Below, piece by piece: positions 1 through 7,983 of a stretch of DNA of 64,000 nt. Within the stretch, counting starts at the first letter, position 1. The number at the start of each line of letters is the position of its first letter. Origin of the DNA: Flavobacterium sp. Lineage in GTDB: Bacteria; Bacteroidota; Bacteroidia; Flavobacteriales; Flavobacteriaceae. A model generated the notes under the pieces. The model had not been told where the DNA came from. It saw only the letters and a list, made by a program, of their open reading frames with translations, and searched no databases. The stretch is taken from assembly GCA_029946065.1 (NCBI GenBank), contig JAQSDU010000007.1:1-64000 (forward strand). Reading direction: 5' to 3'. Both the position numbers and the translations under genes were made by a program.

Positions 1-18
1 GTCGTCGCCTTTCTTTTG

Positions 19-52
19 AAAATCCTCATCAGTAATGATGGGGATTTTTTGT
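19..52 (+). terminator. Rho-independent terminator of an upstream gene
   Basis: An 11-bp stem (AAATCCTCATC paired with GATGGGGATTT, one G-T wobble) with a 6-nt loop is followed by a T-rich run. It would end a + strand gene lying left of the window. Confidence 0.75.
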
Positions 53-424
53 TTTTATTATTGTAAGAAAATAATGGTAAATACAGGCAGTTTGTGGCCA
101 GAGCATGGCCTTGTCTTTCTTGTTTATGCCTGAAGCACACTACTGGAATTCCTCCTTTTAATTTCAAATATGGAACATGGAGGGTTTTTTGTTTTGTGCC
201 GGTAGAATGTAGGGGCAGCTCGCCAGCTATCCGTACGGGATAAGATTGCCAATAGGTATAAATACCTGATTTTCAAACCGAGTAGAAATACGTGGTTTTG
301 TGGGAAATGTATTGCGGGTTGGGTTTTTGGGTATATTTGGTGGATATAAATCCGGTTGGCTTAATGCGGAACTGTTTATTGCATGTGCTCATAAGTTAGC
401 GGTAACCTTAAACAACCTCTAAAA
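53..424. other. Intergenic region without a convincing gene
   Basis: No open frame with coding character was seen. It contains a small perfect hairpin (TGGCC/GGCCA near 97-111) and ends with GTTAGCGGTAAC (395-406), which is repeated in imperfect inverted form (GCAACCGCTAGC, 1149-1160) at the end of the following channel gene. It may be the edge of a variable gene cassette. Confidence 0.4.
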
Positions 425-1159
425 ATGAAGAACTTTTTTGAGATTCTTTTCAATGGGCAACCAAACGCAAGGCCAAAGAATAAACTTTATCCAGCTTATA
501 AAAATCATTGTTTAAATATTTGTAGAATTTGGAAAAATAAAAAATATAATGATTTTGGTACCGAAAGGATAATAAGACTCTTTTTAGCAATTTCCCAATT
601 TGCTTTTCCAGGTTTACTTGTAAAGCATATATCGGGCAAAAAAGGACTGCTTGTCAGAAAAATTGCTGTAGAAAAGTATGTTTGGTTTAAATTATTATTT
701 ACGATTGTTGTTTTAATTGTAAATATTCCAAACGGTTTAATCACTGGCATAACATTTTACTTTTTAGCAGAAACAATACTTTATTTAGCCACTCTTATTT
801 ATTTATCAAACGAATTTGCAGAGCCAATTTCATATAGACGATCAATTACATTTTTGTTTTTAAATTTCATTGAAATTGTATTATATTTTGCGGTAATATA
901 TGCTGATTTTAATAATCGTTATTCTGATTTTTTGAACTCCAAATTCTCAAATAGTACTGATGCAGTTTATTTCAGTTTTGTTACTTCAGCTACAGTAGGA
1001 TATGGAGATTATTGCCCAGTGAGTCAACTGGCAAAAAGACTTGTTATTTTTCAAATAATTTTATTCTTTATTTTTGTTGGCTTATATCTTAATTTTTTCG
1101 CTGCTAGAATTCAAAATCCAACGTATTATAATAGCGAAAAGAAAAAAGGCAACCGCTAG
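425..1159 (+). CDS. Two-pore-helix type potassium channel family protein
   Basis: This 244-aa membrane protein carries a textbook K+ selectivity filter, TVGYGD at residues 190-195, preceded by a pore helix (DAVYFSFVTSA) and followed by a final membrane helix (about 205-225). Two or three further hydrophobic segments lie between residues 85 and 160, so it is an ion-channel-2 (Pfam Ion_trans_2) type protein with extra N-terminal helices. It presumably conducts K+ across the inner membrane; no cytoplasmic RCK/TrkA-N domain is present. A related but diverged channel gene follows 140 bp downstream. The start ATG follows an A-rich stretch typical of flavobacterial initiation sites. Gating signal and physiological role cannot be told from sequence. 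Confidence 0.8.
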   Translation: MKNFFEILFNGQPNARPKNKLYPAYKNHCLNICRIWKNKKYNDFGTERIIRLFLAISQFAFPGLLVKHISGKKGLLVRKIAVEKYVWFKLLFTIVVLIVNIPNGLITGITFYFLAETILYLATLIYLSNEFAEPISYRRSITFLFLNFIEIVLYFAVIYADFNNRYSDFLNSKFSNSTDAVYFSFVTSATVGYGDYCPVSQLAKRLVIFQIILFFIFVGLYLNFFAARIQNPTYYNSEKKKGNR

Positions 1160-1301
1160 CATGGTCTTAGCAAAGTTGCGGCCTTCCTTTGAAAAATTGA
1201 ACTGTATTTTTCATACTTAGTTCACAGGTCACAAATTCCAACGCTTCGGGGAAACTCAGAAATACCAACGAATTTAGCTAAACTTATTAATAAGGTAAAA
1301 A

Positions 1302-2003
1302 ATGAAAAATAAAGCTTTAATTGTGCTTTTAGTTTTTGCGGGTATTTTGTTTATCAGTAATATGTATAACAAATTATTGATGCAAAATTTCCCAATACAT
1401 TACGTTATGTTTTTTCTTTTTTTTTCTCTTCTTTCAGTTATTGAACTGTCTGATTTTTATATTGATTTAAAAGGCAACAGACCTTCGATGATTCGTAATT
1501 TAAACGGGAAAATAATAAAAGATTATCTGATTCTCTTAATTGGACTTTTTTATTATCTAGGGTTTCTCCATATCAGACAAATCCATTGGAATGAGAACTT
1601 CGATGATTTCCAAATTAAATTTATTGACTATACTATTGGAATAGGTGCTATATTGTCTTTATCAGTTCAGTTTAGTCATCTGATTCTGATTTTAAAATCC
1701 AAATTTATTGCTATGAATTTCTTTACTTATCTAATACTATTTTTCATCTCTTATATAATTTGTGGTTTCTCTTTTGCTGCACTGTATTGTTTGGATATCG
1801 AAAATATTAAAAATATTAATCCTGAGTACAAAACATTTGATTCAATATACTTTAGTTTTGTAACATTATCAACAACAGGATTTGGTGATATATCTCCAAA
1901 TTCGATTTTAACAAAAACAGTTGTCATTTTTGAAAACCTTACTGGTCTTTTTTTAAATGGTTATGTAATCACAATGATTTTTAGCGCATCAAAGAAACAA
2001 TAG
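1302..2003 (+). CDS. Potassium channel family protein, second copy
   Basis: This 233-aa protein has the pore signature TTGFGD (191-196) after the pore helix DSIYFSFVTLS, and a last helix around 207-228. Hydrophobic segments at about 5-45, 73-90, 107-130 and 140-165 give a multi-helix membrane protein with the same general plan as the preceding gene. The two filters differ (VGYGD versus TGFGD), so they are not a recent duplicate. GFGD filters are known in K+ channels. Both genes end shortly after the last helix and lack a cytoplasmic gating domain. The pair looks like a small accessory island. Confidence 0.78.
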   Translation: MKNKALIVLLVFAGILFISNMYNKLLMQNFPIHYVMFFLFFSLLSVIELSDFYIDLKGNRPSMIRNLNGKIIKDYLILLIGLFYYLGFLHIRQIHWNENFDDFQIKFIDYTIGIGAILSLSVQFSHLILILKSKFIAMNFFTYLILFFISYIICGFSFAALYCLDIENIKNINPEYKTFDSIYFSFVTLSTTGFGDISPNSILTKTVVIFENLTGLFLNGYVITMIFSASKKQ

Positions 2004-2349
2004 TTTAGACAAAATTATTGTTAACATAGGCTTGACGAAATTGCGGGATAATCTGCAAAAATTGAAATAATTTTTTCCATAACTTCGTTTTCAGCCACCG
2101 AATACCGACGCTTCAGGAGTGCTCGGAGTGACAAAGATTGAGGAAATAATTTGCTTAGAATTCCTCCTTCGTCGGAATGACAAGTTTGTGATGGATTGTA
2201 TGGGGTAAAACCATCGGCGAGGATGCATTGTGAAAGTTAATTTCGACCCCTCGACTGTGCTCGGGGTGACAACAAGATTGCAGAAAAGAGTTTGGCATAC
2301 CGTCTTAGATGAAAAAATAAAAGCATGATTACAGATAAAATTTAGCACC
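2004..2349. repeat. Intergenic region with dispersed-repeat fragments
   Basis: Three related short segments occur here: one ending GCTCGGAGTGACAA (about 2119), one with CGTCGGAATGACAA (about 2172), and one with GCTCGGGGTGACAA (about 2258). They resemble the 'cctcgactgcgctcgggatgacaa' type dispersed repeats often seen between flavobacterial genes. No coding region is supported. Confidence 0.5.
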
Positions 2350-3393
2350 ATGACCCACTACATCCTCTCTAAAACCACCAACCGCAATTTATTGGCTGGC
2401 CAATTGCCAGATCATCCGGTCACATTACACTTCGAAAATAACAAAACCGCCATCCTGCCACAAGCACATCCGATGCTGCAGTCGTGGCTGAAGCGGATTG
2501 ATTTTTTGCAGGAGCACAACCGCCCGGTTTATATCAATACTGATGCTCACGGCATTGTCGGCGAGGTATTGATGCCGACCGCAGATAGCGTTGACAGCAT
2601 TGATGAAAGTGGCAGCGGTGCCGTTGCGGTGGCGTTTCGTATGGATGCGGCATTTTATTTCCTGGAGCGTGACAAGGCTGATTTTGCGGTGCTGCTCGCG
2701 GTACTGAAAGATGCTAAGGCGAAAGGTGTACAAGTGCTCGTGACTGCTACAAAGCCGGATTACAGGATTGTTGCTGTGGAAGTGCTTGCGGGCACTTACG
2801 GTAAACCTGCCTTGCCTCATGTGCCGTTATCACCATCAAAATTCCCGAAACTCAACCTTGAGGAAACGGTTACGCCGGAAAAGGCACAGATGCTTTTTGA
2901 TATCTTAAAAAAGACCAATTGCAGGCCGTGCCATTCGGTGTCGCCTTGCATTCCGTTTCAGTATCCGGGCAGCGGTTGCTGGGTGAGGGCGCACCTGATG
3001 TGTTTTATGCTGAAGGGCGACCTGCATGTATTGCCGGGAAAGGCGTGGTGTTATGGGACGCTGAACGCGCATACGGTTAACGATCCGAACTGTAAGGTTT
3101 CGTGGGTGTTTCATGTAGCGGCGACGGTTAACGTATTGCAGCCAAAGGGAAGGCCTAAACCGATGGTACTGGATCCTTCGATGTGCGAGAAACCGGTTAC
3201 GCCCGAAGAATGGAAGGCCATGATGGATACCGGCAACGCCGAATTGCGGTTGACCGACTGGCATCAATATGGTCGTTATGGAGGGGAGGCAGATTTGGCG
3301 ACGGCGCAGAGTGATATCGTAGAATTCAGGTTGCTGCTTGACGGCATGTGCGCTAAGGATGGGCCGCCGCCTTATGCGAAGTGTAAGCTGTAA
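2350..3393 (+). CDS. Protein-glutaminase-like deamidase (Gln_deamidase_2 family)
   Basis: The 347-aa protein has a C-terminal domain resembling Chryseobacterium protein-glutaminase, a papain-fold enzyme that deamidates protein-bound glutamine. A Cys-His-Asp triad is visible: C210 in GCWVRAH, H255 in WVFHVA and D275 in VLDPS, with spacing (45 and 20 residues) close to that of the characterised enzyme (41 and 20). The region around C191/C194/C200/C219/C234 is Cys-rich, so disulfides are possible. The N-terminal 160 residues form a separate domain of unknown role. No signal peptide is evident, unlike the secreted Chryseobacterium enzyme. The gene is clearly GC-richer than its neighbours, which suggests transfer or different codon selection. 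A cytoplasmic role, or export by a leaderless route, are both possible. Confidence 0.7.
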   Translation: MTHYILSKTTNRNLLAGQLPDHPVTLHFENNKTAILPQAHPMLQSWLKRIDFLQEHNRPVYINTDAHGIVGEVLMPTADSVDSIDESGSGAVAVAFRMDAAFYFLERDKADFAVLLAVLKDAKAKGVQVLVTATKPDYRIVAVEVLAGTYGKPALPHVPLSPSKFPKLNLEETVTPEKAQMLFDILKKTNCRPCHSVSPCIPFQYPGSGCWVRAHLMCFMLKGDLHVLPGKAWCYGTLNAHTVNDPNCKVSWVFHVAATVNVLQPKGRPKPMVLDPSMCEKPVTPEEWKAMMDTGNAELRLTDWHQYGRYGGEADLATAQSDIVEFRLLLDGMCAKDGPPPYAKCKL

Positions 3394-3473
3394 TCTGTTA
3401 TTTGCATTTAAGTGAAATTACTACGGGAAGCATAACGCTTTGCGGTTTCCAAAAGCAATACGGAAAATTTTGG

Positions 3474-3908
3474 TTATTCGATATCCTTAATATATTCATC
3501 ATATTCCAAATAAAATAACTCTAACGCCAGCATTTTCTCTTGAAAAAAATCAAAAATCGCATCCCAATAATTCCTATTGCTGACACTTACATTTTCCTTT
3601 TCAACCCAGATACGGCTTATGGTTTTGCCATTTTCTAGGTGGAAATGCTTTTCATAAACCAAATCATTTACAAACTCCTCTTCCAGAATACTTTTTAGCG
3701 ATTCTAATTTTTCAAAATATTGCAATCTTTTTTCCTCATTGCGATGTTCAATATCAATTAAAACCTGTGCTTTTCGGTTATCGACATAAAATTTGAAAGA
3801 GAAATCCTTAATTTTCGTGTCATACAACAACCATTTCCGTGGATATTTCTCGGCAAAGGCGATCCAGAATTCGCGTTTAAGTCTTTGAGTTTCTTCTCTT
3901 GAATACAT
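3474..3908 (-). CDS. DUF4268 domain-containing protein
   Basis: About 144 aa. I place the start at the MYSREETQ methionine, because the upstream in-frame segment consists of a low-complexity repeat (ggttttggatgctaggtttt) rather than coding sequence. The pattern 'REFW.AFAEKYPRKWLLYDTKIKDFSFKF' followed by 'RKAQVLIDIEHRN' matches the flavobacterial DUF4268 family. This fold resembles a nuclease-like core found in some restriction-associated proteins, but here it is a stand-alone protein of unknown function. It is a single gene, convergent with no neighbour. Confidence 0.7.
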   Translation of the reverse strand: MYSREETQRLKREFWIAFAEKYPRKWLLYDTKIKDFSFKFYVDNRKAQVLIDIEHRNEEKRLQYFEKLESLKSILEEEFVNDLVYEKHFHLENGKTISRIWVEKENVSVSNRNYWDAIFDFFQEKMLALELFYLEYDEYIKDIE

Positions 3909-4036
3909 TTTGGGTGTTAGGTTTTGGATGCTAGGTTTTGGTGCCCATATAAATTTCACATGGTATTAACTTGGTGAAATTTGCCGGATTGCCATTTCTG
4001 ACCTATATTTATATTTTGCAAAAATAACCTTTGCGT

Positions 4037-4684
4037 ATGGATTTCGATGCATTTCTGGCTTTAGTTCCCAAAATAATTCTGGAAAAACTTCCTGATGCAG
4101 TTTCGCACCAGAAAATGGCGCCGCTGGAACGCATGGAAATCATGAAAAACCTCGATCTCGAAAAAGCCAATCCCAGAAAGGCGGCGGTGATGATGTTGTG
4201 CTACCCGAAAAATAAAAAAACACATCTGGTGCTGATTTTGCGCAATACTTATCCCGGCGTTCATTCCTCGCAAATTGCATTTCCTGGTGGAAAAGTTGAA
4301 GATTTCGATGAAAATTTAGAACAAACAGCCTTGCGTGAAACCCATGAAGAAGTTGGTATTTTACCTTCGCAAATTACTGTTATTCGTGCTTTTTCTGATG
4401 TTTATATTCCGCCGAGCAATTTTCTTGTTTTTCCATATATGGGGTATAGCACAGCAACATTACAATTCATTCCGGATCCGGCAGAAGTTGCAGGCATCAT
4501 TGAATTGCCGCTCGAAAATTTTCTTGATGATGGTATCGTTGTGCTCAACAAGATGGCAACTTCTTATAATTCATCTATTGATGTTCCCGCGTTTAATATC
4601 GATGGACAGATCGTTTGGGGTGCGACAGCAATGATGATGAGCGAACTGAAGGACGTTTTGAAGAAAGTGATCGGTGACGGATAA
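4037..4684 (+). CDS. NUDIX hydrolase, CoA pyrophosphatase type
   Basis: The 215-aa protein carries HSSQIAFPGGK followed by a Nudix box ending ALRETHEEVGI, the combination typical of the UPF0035/CoA pyrophosphatase subfamily (YeaB/NudL, NUDT7/8). These enzymes split CoA or acyl-CoA into phosphopantetheine and 3',5'-ADP using a divalent metal held by the box glutamates. I prefer the ATG at 4037 over the in-frame TTG two codons earlier. It is followed about 150 bp later, in the same direction, by an acyltransferase gene; a functional link through acyl-CoA is possible but not shown. Confidence 0.85.
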   Translation: MDFDAFLALVPKIILEKLPDAVSHQKMAPLERMEIMKNLDLEKANPRKAAVMMLCYPKNKKTHLVLILRNTYPGVHSSQIAFPGGKVEDFDENLEQTALRETHEEVGILPSQITVIRAFSDVYIPPSNFLVFPYMGYSTATLQFIPDPAEVAGIIELPLENFLDDGIVVLNKMATSYNSSIDVPAFNIDGQIVWGATAMMMSELKDVLKKVIGDG

Positions 4685-4834
4685 TCAGTATTCAGGGCGC
4701 AGTTGGCAGATAGCAGATTTTGATCGTAAACAATTTGTGTTGGTAGCTTTTCCTGCAGTCTACAATCTGCTGTCTAAACCCTAAACCTATCAAAAAAATT
4801 GTAGATTTGTTGCATACAATCAAGATTCACAAAT

Positions 4835-5674
4835 ATGGGATTATTCAAGCGAAATCCTTTCGGGCATATACTTTTCCTTAAAAAATGGCTCATCCGTATC
4901 TTCGGAGCCATTACGCACAGGCGTTACCGCGGTTTCAACCAATTGCATATCGATGGTTCCGAAATCATCAAGGCACTTCCGGATAACAATGTGCTTTTTA
5001 TTTCCAATCACCAAACCTATTTTGCCGATGTCGTTGCTATGTTTCATGTGTTTAATGCCAGTTTAAGCGGTCGCGAAGACAATATCAAGAACATTGGTTA
5101 TTTGTGGCAACCAAAACTCAACATCTATTATGTCGCTGCAAAAGAAACGATGACAGAAGGTTTGCTGCCAAGAATTCTCTCGTATGTAGGTGCCATTACC
5201 GTCGAAAGAACCTGGCGCGCCAAAGGCAAAGATGTACAGCGTGAAGTCAATCCGAATGACACCGAAAATATTCGAATCGCACTCAATGACGGTTGGGTAA
5301 TCACTTTTCCGCAAGGCACAACAAAATCATTCAAGCCCGTTCGAAAAGGAACAGCACATATCATCAAGACCTATCAACCAATTGTAGTCCCAATTGTCAT
5401 CGATGGTTTCCGACGTTCATTTGACAAGAAAGGTTTGAGGATGAAAAAGAAAGGCATCTTGCAATCGTTCATCATTAAAGAACCGCTCGTAATCGATTAT
5501 GAAAATGACACGATTGAGCAAATAGTAGCGCAGGTAGAATTTGCCATCGAGCAACATCCATCATTCTTGAAAGTTTTGTCGCCGGAAGAATTGCAAGCAC
5601 AAGAAACGCTCAACAAACTGCGTGCATTTCATGTCGAGAAGCAACTGGAGAAAGACTTTAAATCGGAGGATTAA
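4835..5674 (+). CDS. 1-acylglycerol-3-phosphate acyltransferase-like protein (PlsC family)
   Basis: This 279-aa protein belongs to the glycerophosphate acyltransferase fold. The catalytic His lies in ISNHQTYFAD (H59), the Gly/Thr substrate motif is FPQGT (158-162, family FPEGT), and VPIVIDGF (185-192) corresponds to the block IV VP motif. The spacing from H59 to the aspartate (D65) is five residues, not four as in the usual HX4D. This may be a subfamily feature, and the catalytic contact should be checked. A hydrophobic N-terminal stretch (12-26) could anchor it to the inner membrane. Its 3' end overlaps the convergent TraB-family gene by 4 bp. Confidence 0.75.
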   Translation: MGLFKRNPFGHILFLKKWLIRIFGAITHRRYRGFNQLHIDGSEIIKALPDNNVLFISNHQTYFADVVAMFHVFNASLSGREDNIKNIGYLWQPKLNIYYVAAKETMTEGLLPRILSYVGAITVERTWRAKGKDVQREVNPNDTENIRIALNDGWVITFPQGTTKSFKPVRKGTAHIIKTYQPIVVPIVIDGFRRSFDKKGLRMKKKGILQSFIIKEPLVIDYENDTIEQIVAQVEFAIEQHPSFLKVLSPEELQAQETLNKLRAFHVEKQLEKDFKSED

Positions 5675-6522
5675 AGTACTGCTTCAACTTTATAACCTTG
5701 CTTCCTAAGCAATTTAATCACACCATTTTCGCCGCCCAAATGCGCAGCACCAACACCAAAGAAAGTAGGCGTGTTTTTGATGATATTTTCAATCCTAGGG
5801 ATCCAGTTTTTGTTACGGTTGGTCAATAATTCTGCTTCAAATTTAGAAGTCAGTTTGTTTTCGGAAATTTCGGACATTTCCAACATTTTATCGAGGTCTT
5901 TTGCCTTGTAGATCGCGAGCATTTCCTGAAAATCCTTCTTGTCATTCGCCAAATTGTCATTCGCAGATTTCACCAGTTCGTCCATTTGATCTTTATACGG
6001 AATCGCATCAAAAACATGCATTTGTTCTTCAACGGTTTCCAATCCGAAGATATCTTCGTGCTGGCTTTTGCCAATTTTCATCAGATGTTCTTCCACCGAT
6101 TGCATTGGACAGTCCAATATTTTTGGGATAAACATGGCGCTGATAAAAAATGGCTTTATCGATTTGATATATTGAATCGGAATTTCCATTTCATCTTCCA
6201 TAAATTTAGAAAGCGCCTCATAATCTTCTTTTGAAGCCAGTTGATCAAGCGTTTGACCGTCTTTCATGTTCATGTCTTTCATCATCGCCGCCTGCAAACC
6301 GGAATCATCCATATCGATTTCCAAATACAATTGTTTGGTGGCTTTCATAGCCGTTTCGACATTTTTATCCAAAACAGAATCACAAGTCGCGTGAATCGTT
6401 CCGTATAAATAAGAAGTTTTAACGCCTTTTTTGGAAATTTTCCAAAGCAATGATTTCTCCAATTGCTGCGCATTCGAATGGACAAAAAAGAACGCAATTA
6501 ACGCAGATAAAAAGTATTTCAT
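5671..6522 (-). CDS. TraB/GumN family secreted protein
   Basis: This 283-aa protein starts with a signal peptide (residues 1-18, ending HSNAQ). The mature part begins with LLWKISKKG..TSYLYGTIHA, the N-terminal signature of the TraB/GumN (PrgY) family, whose GTxH-type histidine is thought to be metal-binding; a second family motif, GVGAAHLGGENGVIKLL, lies near the C terminus. The family is proposed to be metalloprotease-like, but substrates are unknown for the bacterial members. It is the last gene of a tight - strand cluster: its ATG overlaps the stop of the preceding membrane-protein gene, which itself follows an ECF sigma factor by 2 bp. Confidence 0.8.
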   Translation of the reverse strand: MKYFLSALIAFFFVHSNAQQLEKSLLWKISKKGVKTSYLYGTIHATCDSVLDKNVETAMKATKQLYLEIDMDDSGLQAAMMKDMNMKDGQTLDQLASKEDYEALSKFMEDEMEIPIQYIKSIKPFFISAMFIPKILDCPMQSVEEHLMKIGKSQHEDIFGLETVEEQMHVFDAIPYKDQMDELVKSANDNLANDKKDFQEMLAIYKAKDLDKMLEMSEISENKLTSKFEAELLTNRNKNWIPRIENIIKNTPTFFGVGAAHLGGENGVIKLLRKQGYKVEAVL

Positions 6523-7163
6523 TACAAGTCTATTTTTTTAAGTTCTTCATGATTTTTGTGCAATTTTCTAAGCAATATACCATAAATCAATCGATAAAAA
6601 AGCCAAAAAAGCGACACAAATATAGCAAGGAAAACCACAATGAATACAGTGTAAAAGATGTAAAAAGTCGTACTGTTGCCGTTCAAAGAATAGCGCGCTC
6701 TAAGGGCAATTGTATCTGCATCATAATTGAGTTGCAGCAGTGTGATGATCACAATCGACACCATGCCAAATATAATGTTGAACCACACATAGCGGTTTAC
6801 GGTTTTACGCACTTTGAGTATGCTTTTTATCAGTTTCTTTGCGTCGTCAGTAACAGAAATCTTCTTGTAATTGCTGTAAAACTGATAGAAAAAATACACC
6901 AAAACCACATAACCAAAAATCGTCAATGGCAACATAATATTGTCAACATGCATATTGTTGAATTTTTTCATCGCATCGCCGTCTTTAAAGCACAACGACA
7001 AGGCCGTCCACAGCAAAAATTCCAAAATACTAATGATTAAAATCCACTTCACAATAGAAGACGATTTCTTATGCAACATCTTATAAATTTCTTTTTCAGA
7101 TACCTGATTAAAGGAATGCTCGTCTTTCTTCCAGGCTTTTTTCAATAAATCCAATTCTTCCAT
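6522..7163 (-). CDS. Four-helix membrane protein downstream of an ECF sigma factor
   Basis: This 213-aa protein has a short soluble N terminus (MEELDLLKKAWKKDE) and four predicted membrane helices (about 37-58, 75-95, 129-149 and 165-195) with a lysine-rich tail. The gene starts 2 bp after the sigma factor stop and overlaps the TraB gene at its own stop, so the three are almost certainly cotranscribed. Position and topology suggest it controls the sigma factor (anti-sigma-like membrane partner), but no ZAS zinc motif or FecR-type domain is seen, so this is inference. Homologues are often mislabelled as beta-carotene monooxygenases in databases. Confidence 0.65.
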   Translation of the reverse strand: MEELDLLKKAWKKDEHSFNQVSEKEIYKMLHKKSSSIVKWILIISILEFLLWTALSLCFKDGDAMKKFNNMHVDNIMLPLTIFGYVVLVYFFYQFYSNYKKISVTDDAKKLIKSILKVRKTVNRYVWFNIIFGMVSIVIITLLQLNYDADTIALRARYSLNGNSTTFYIFYTVFIVVFLAIFVSLFWLFYRLIYGILLRKLHKNHEELKKIDL

Positions 7164-7165
7164 AG

Positions 7166-7660
7166 CTACGGATTTAATATTTTTTTAAGTTTCCCTTTAA
7201 TTCTGTTCATTTTAACGCGTGCGTTCACTTCGCTAATACCCAAAGTCTCAGAAATCTCCTGATAATCCTTGTCTTCCAAGTACATAAAAACCAACGCTTT
7301 CTCAATGTCATTGAGCTGGTGCACCGCTTTATACATCAGTTTTATCTGCTCTTCCTCTTCATAATTATAATCTTCTTCTTTTAAAAAATGACGCATATTG
7401 TCATATTCCGTCGTCGCAACAGTGCGTGTGCTCTTTCGGTATAAAGTGATTGCCGTGTTCAAAGCCACGCGATAAGCCCATGTAGAAAATTTGCTTTCGC
7501 CCCGAAATTTCGGAAAAGCCTTCCAAAGTTGAATCGTGATTTCCTGGAACAAATCCTTGTGCGCATCGTCACCATTCGTATATAACCTACAAATCTTGTG
7601 GATGATATTCTGGTTCGCCTGCAATTGCTGCACAAATGATTTTTCTATGTCGTCACTCAT
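7166..7660 (-). CDS. ECF-subfamily RNA polymerase sigma factor
   Basis: The 164-aa form starting at MSDDIEKSFVQQLQ is the likely product. The in-frame upstream extension of 44 codons (to 7792) is not conserved-looking and starts inside an intergenic stretch. Region 2 is visible (DLFQEITIQLWKAFPKFRGE.KFSTWAYRVALNTA) and region 4 is a clear helix-turn-helix (YQEISETLGISEVNARVKMNRIKGKL). Region 1.1 and region 3 are missing, as expected for group 4 sigma factors. It heads an operon with a four-helix membrane protein and a secreted TraB-family protein, suggesting an envelope-linked regulon. Confidence 0.88.
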   Translation of the reverse strand: MSDDIEKSFVQQLQANQNIIHKICRLYTNGDDAHKDLFQEITIQLWKAFPKFRGESKFSTWAYRVALNTAITLYRKSTRTVATTEYDNMRHFLKEEDYNYEEEEQIKLMYKAVHQLNDIEKALVFMYLEDKDYQEISETLGISEVNARVKMNRIKGKLKKILNP

Positions 7661-7983
7661 ATGGTTGTTAGTAGCATGTTTATTGGTTTTGTTACATTTT
7701 GAAGCAAGAATATTGGTCTTTTTTTCAACAGTCGTCCCGCTTTCGGCTATATCTTTTGCGCCGAACGACGGCACAAAAGGATAACGCCTCAATCGGGGCT
7801 AGTAATGACTTTTTCGTCTTTTTAGCACTTATGATTGGCAAACAGGTGACATGGATTTTACAAACTTACACCCGATGAAATTTAAAAAAAGAGGTACTTC
7901 ATTTTAAAGAGATTGCTTTGTGCCTCGCAATGACAATCCGTGACAATCCGTTACATCCGTGTCATCAGTGTTCCATTTCACAA

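Noticed and set aside
2091..2351. 86-aa frame on the - strand in the gap before the deamidase gene
   Set aside because: Its peptide (VTPST.EGS and VTPSTPEAS words) is just translation of dispersed intergenic repeats.
6450..7040. 196-aa frame on the + strand
   Set aside because: Antisense to the four-helix protein, which has clear helices and a tight operon context.
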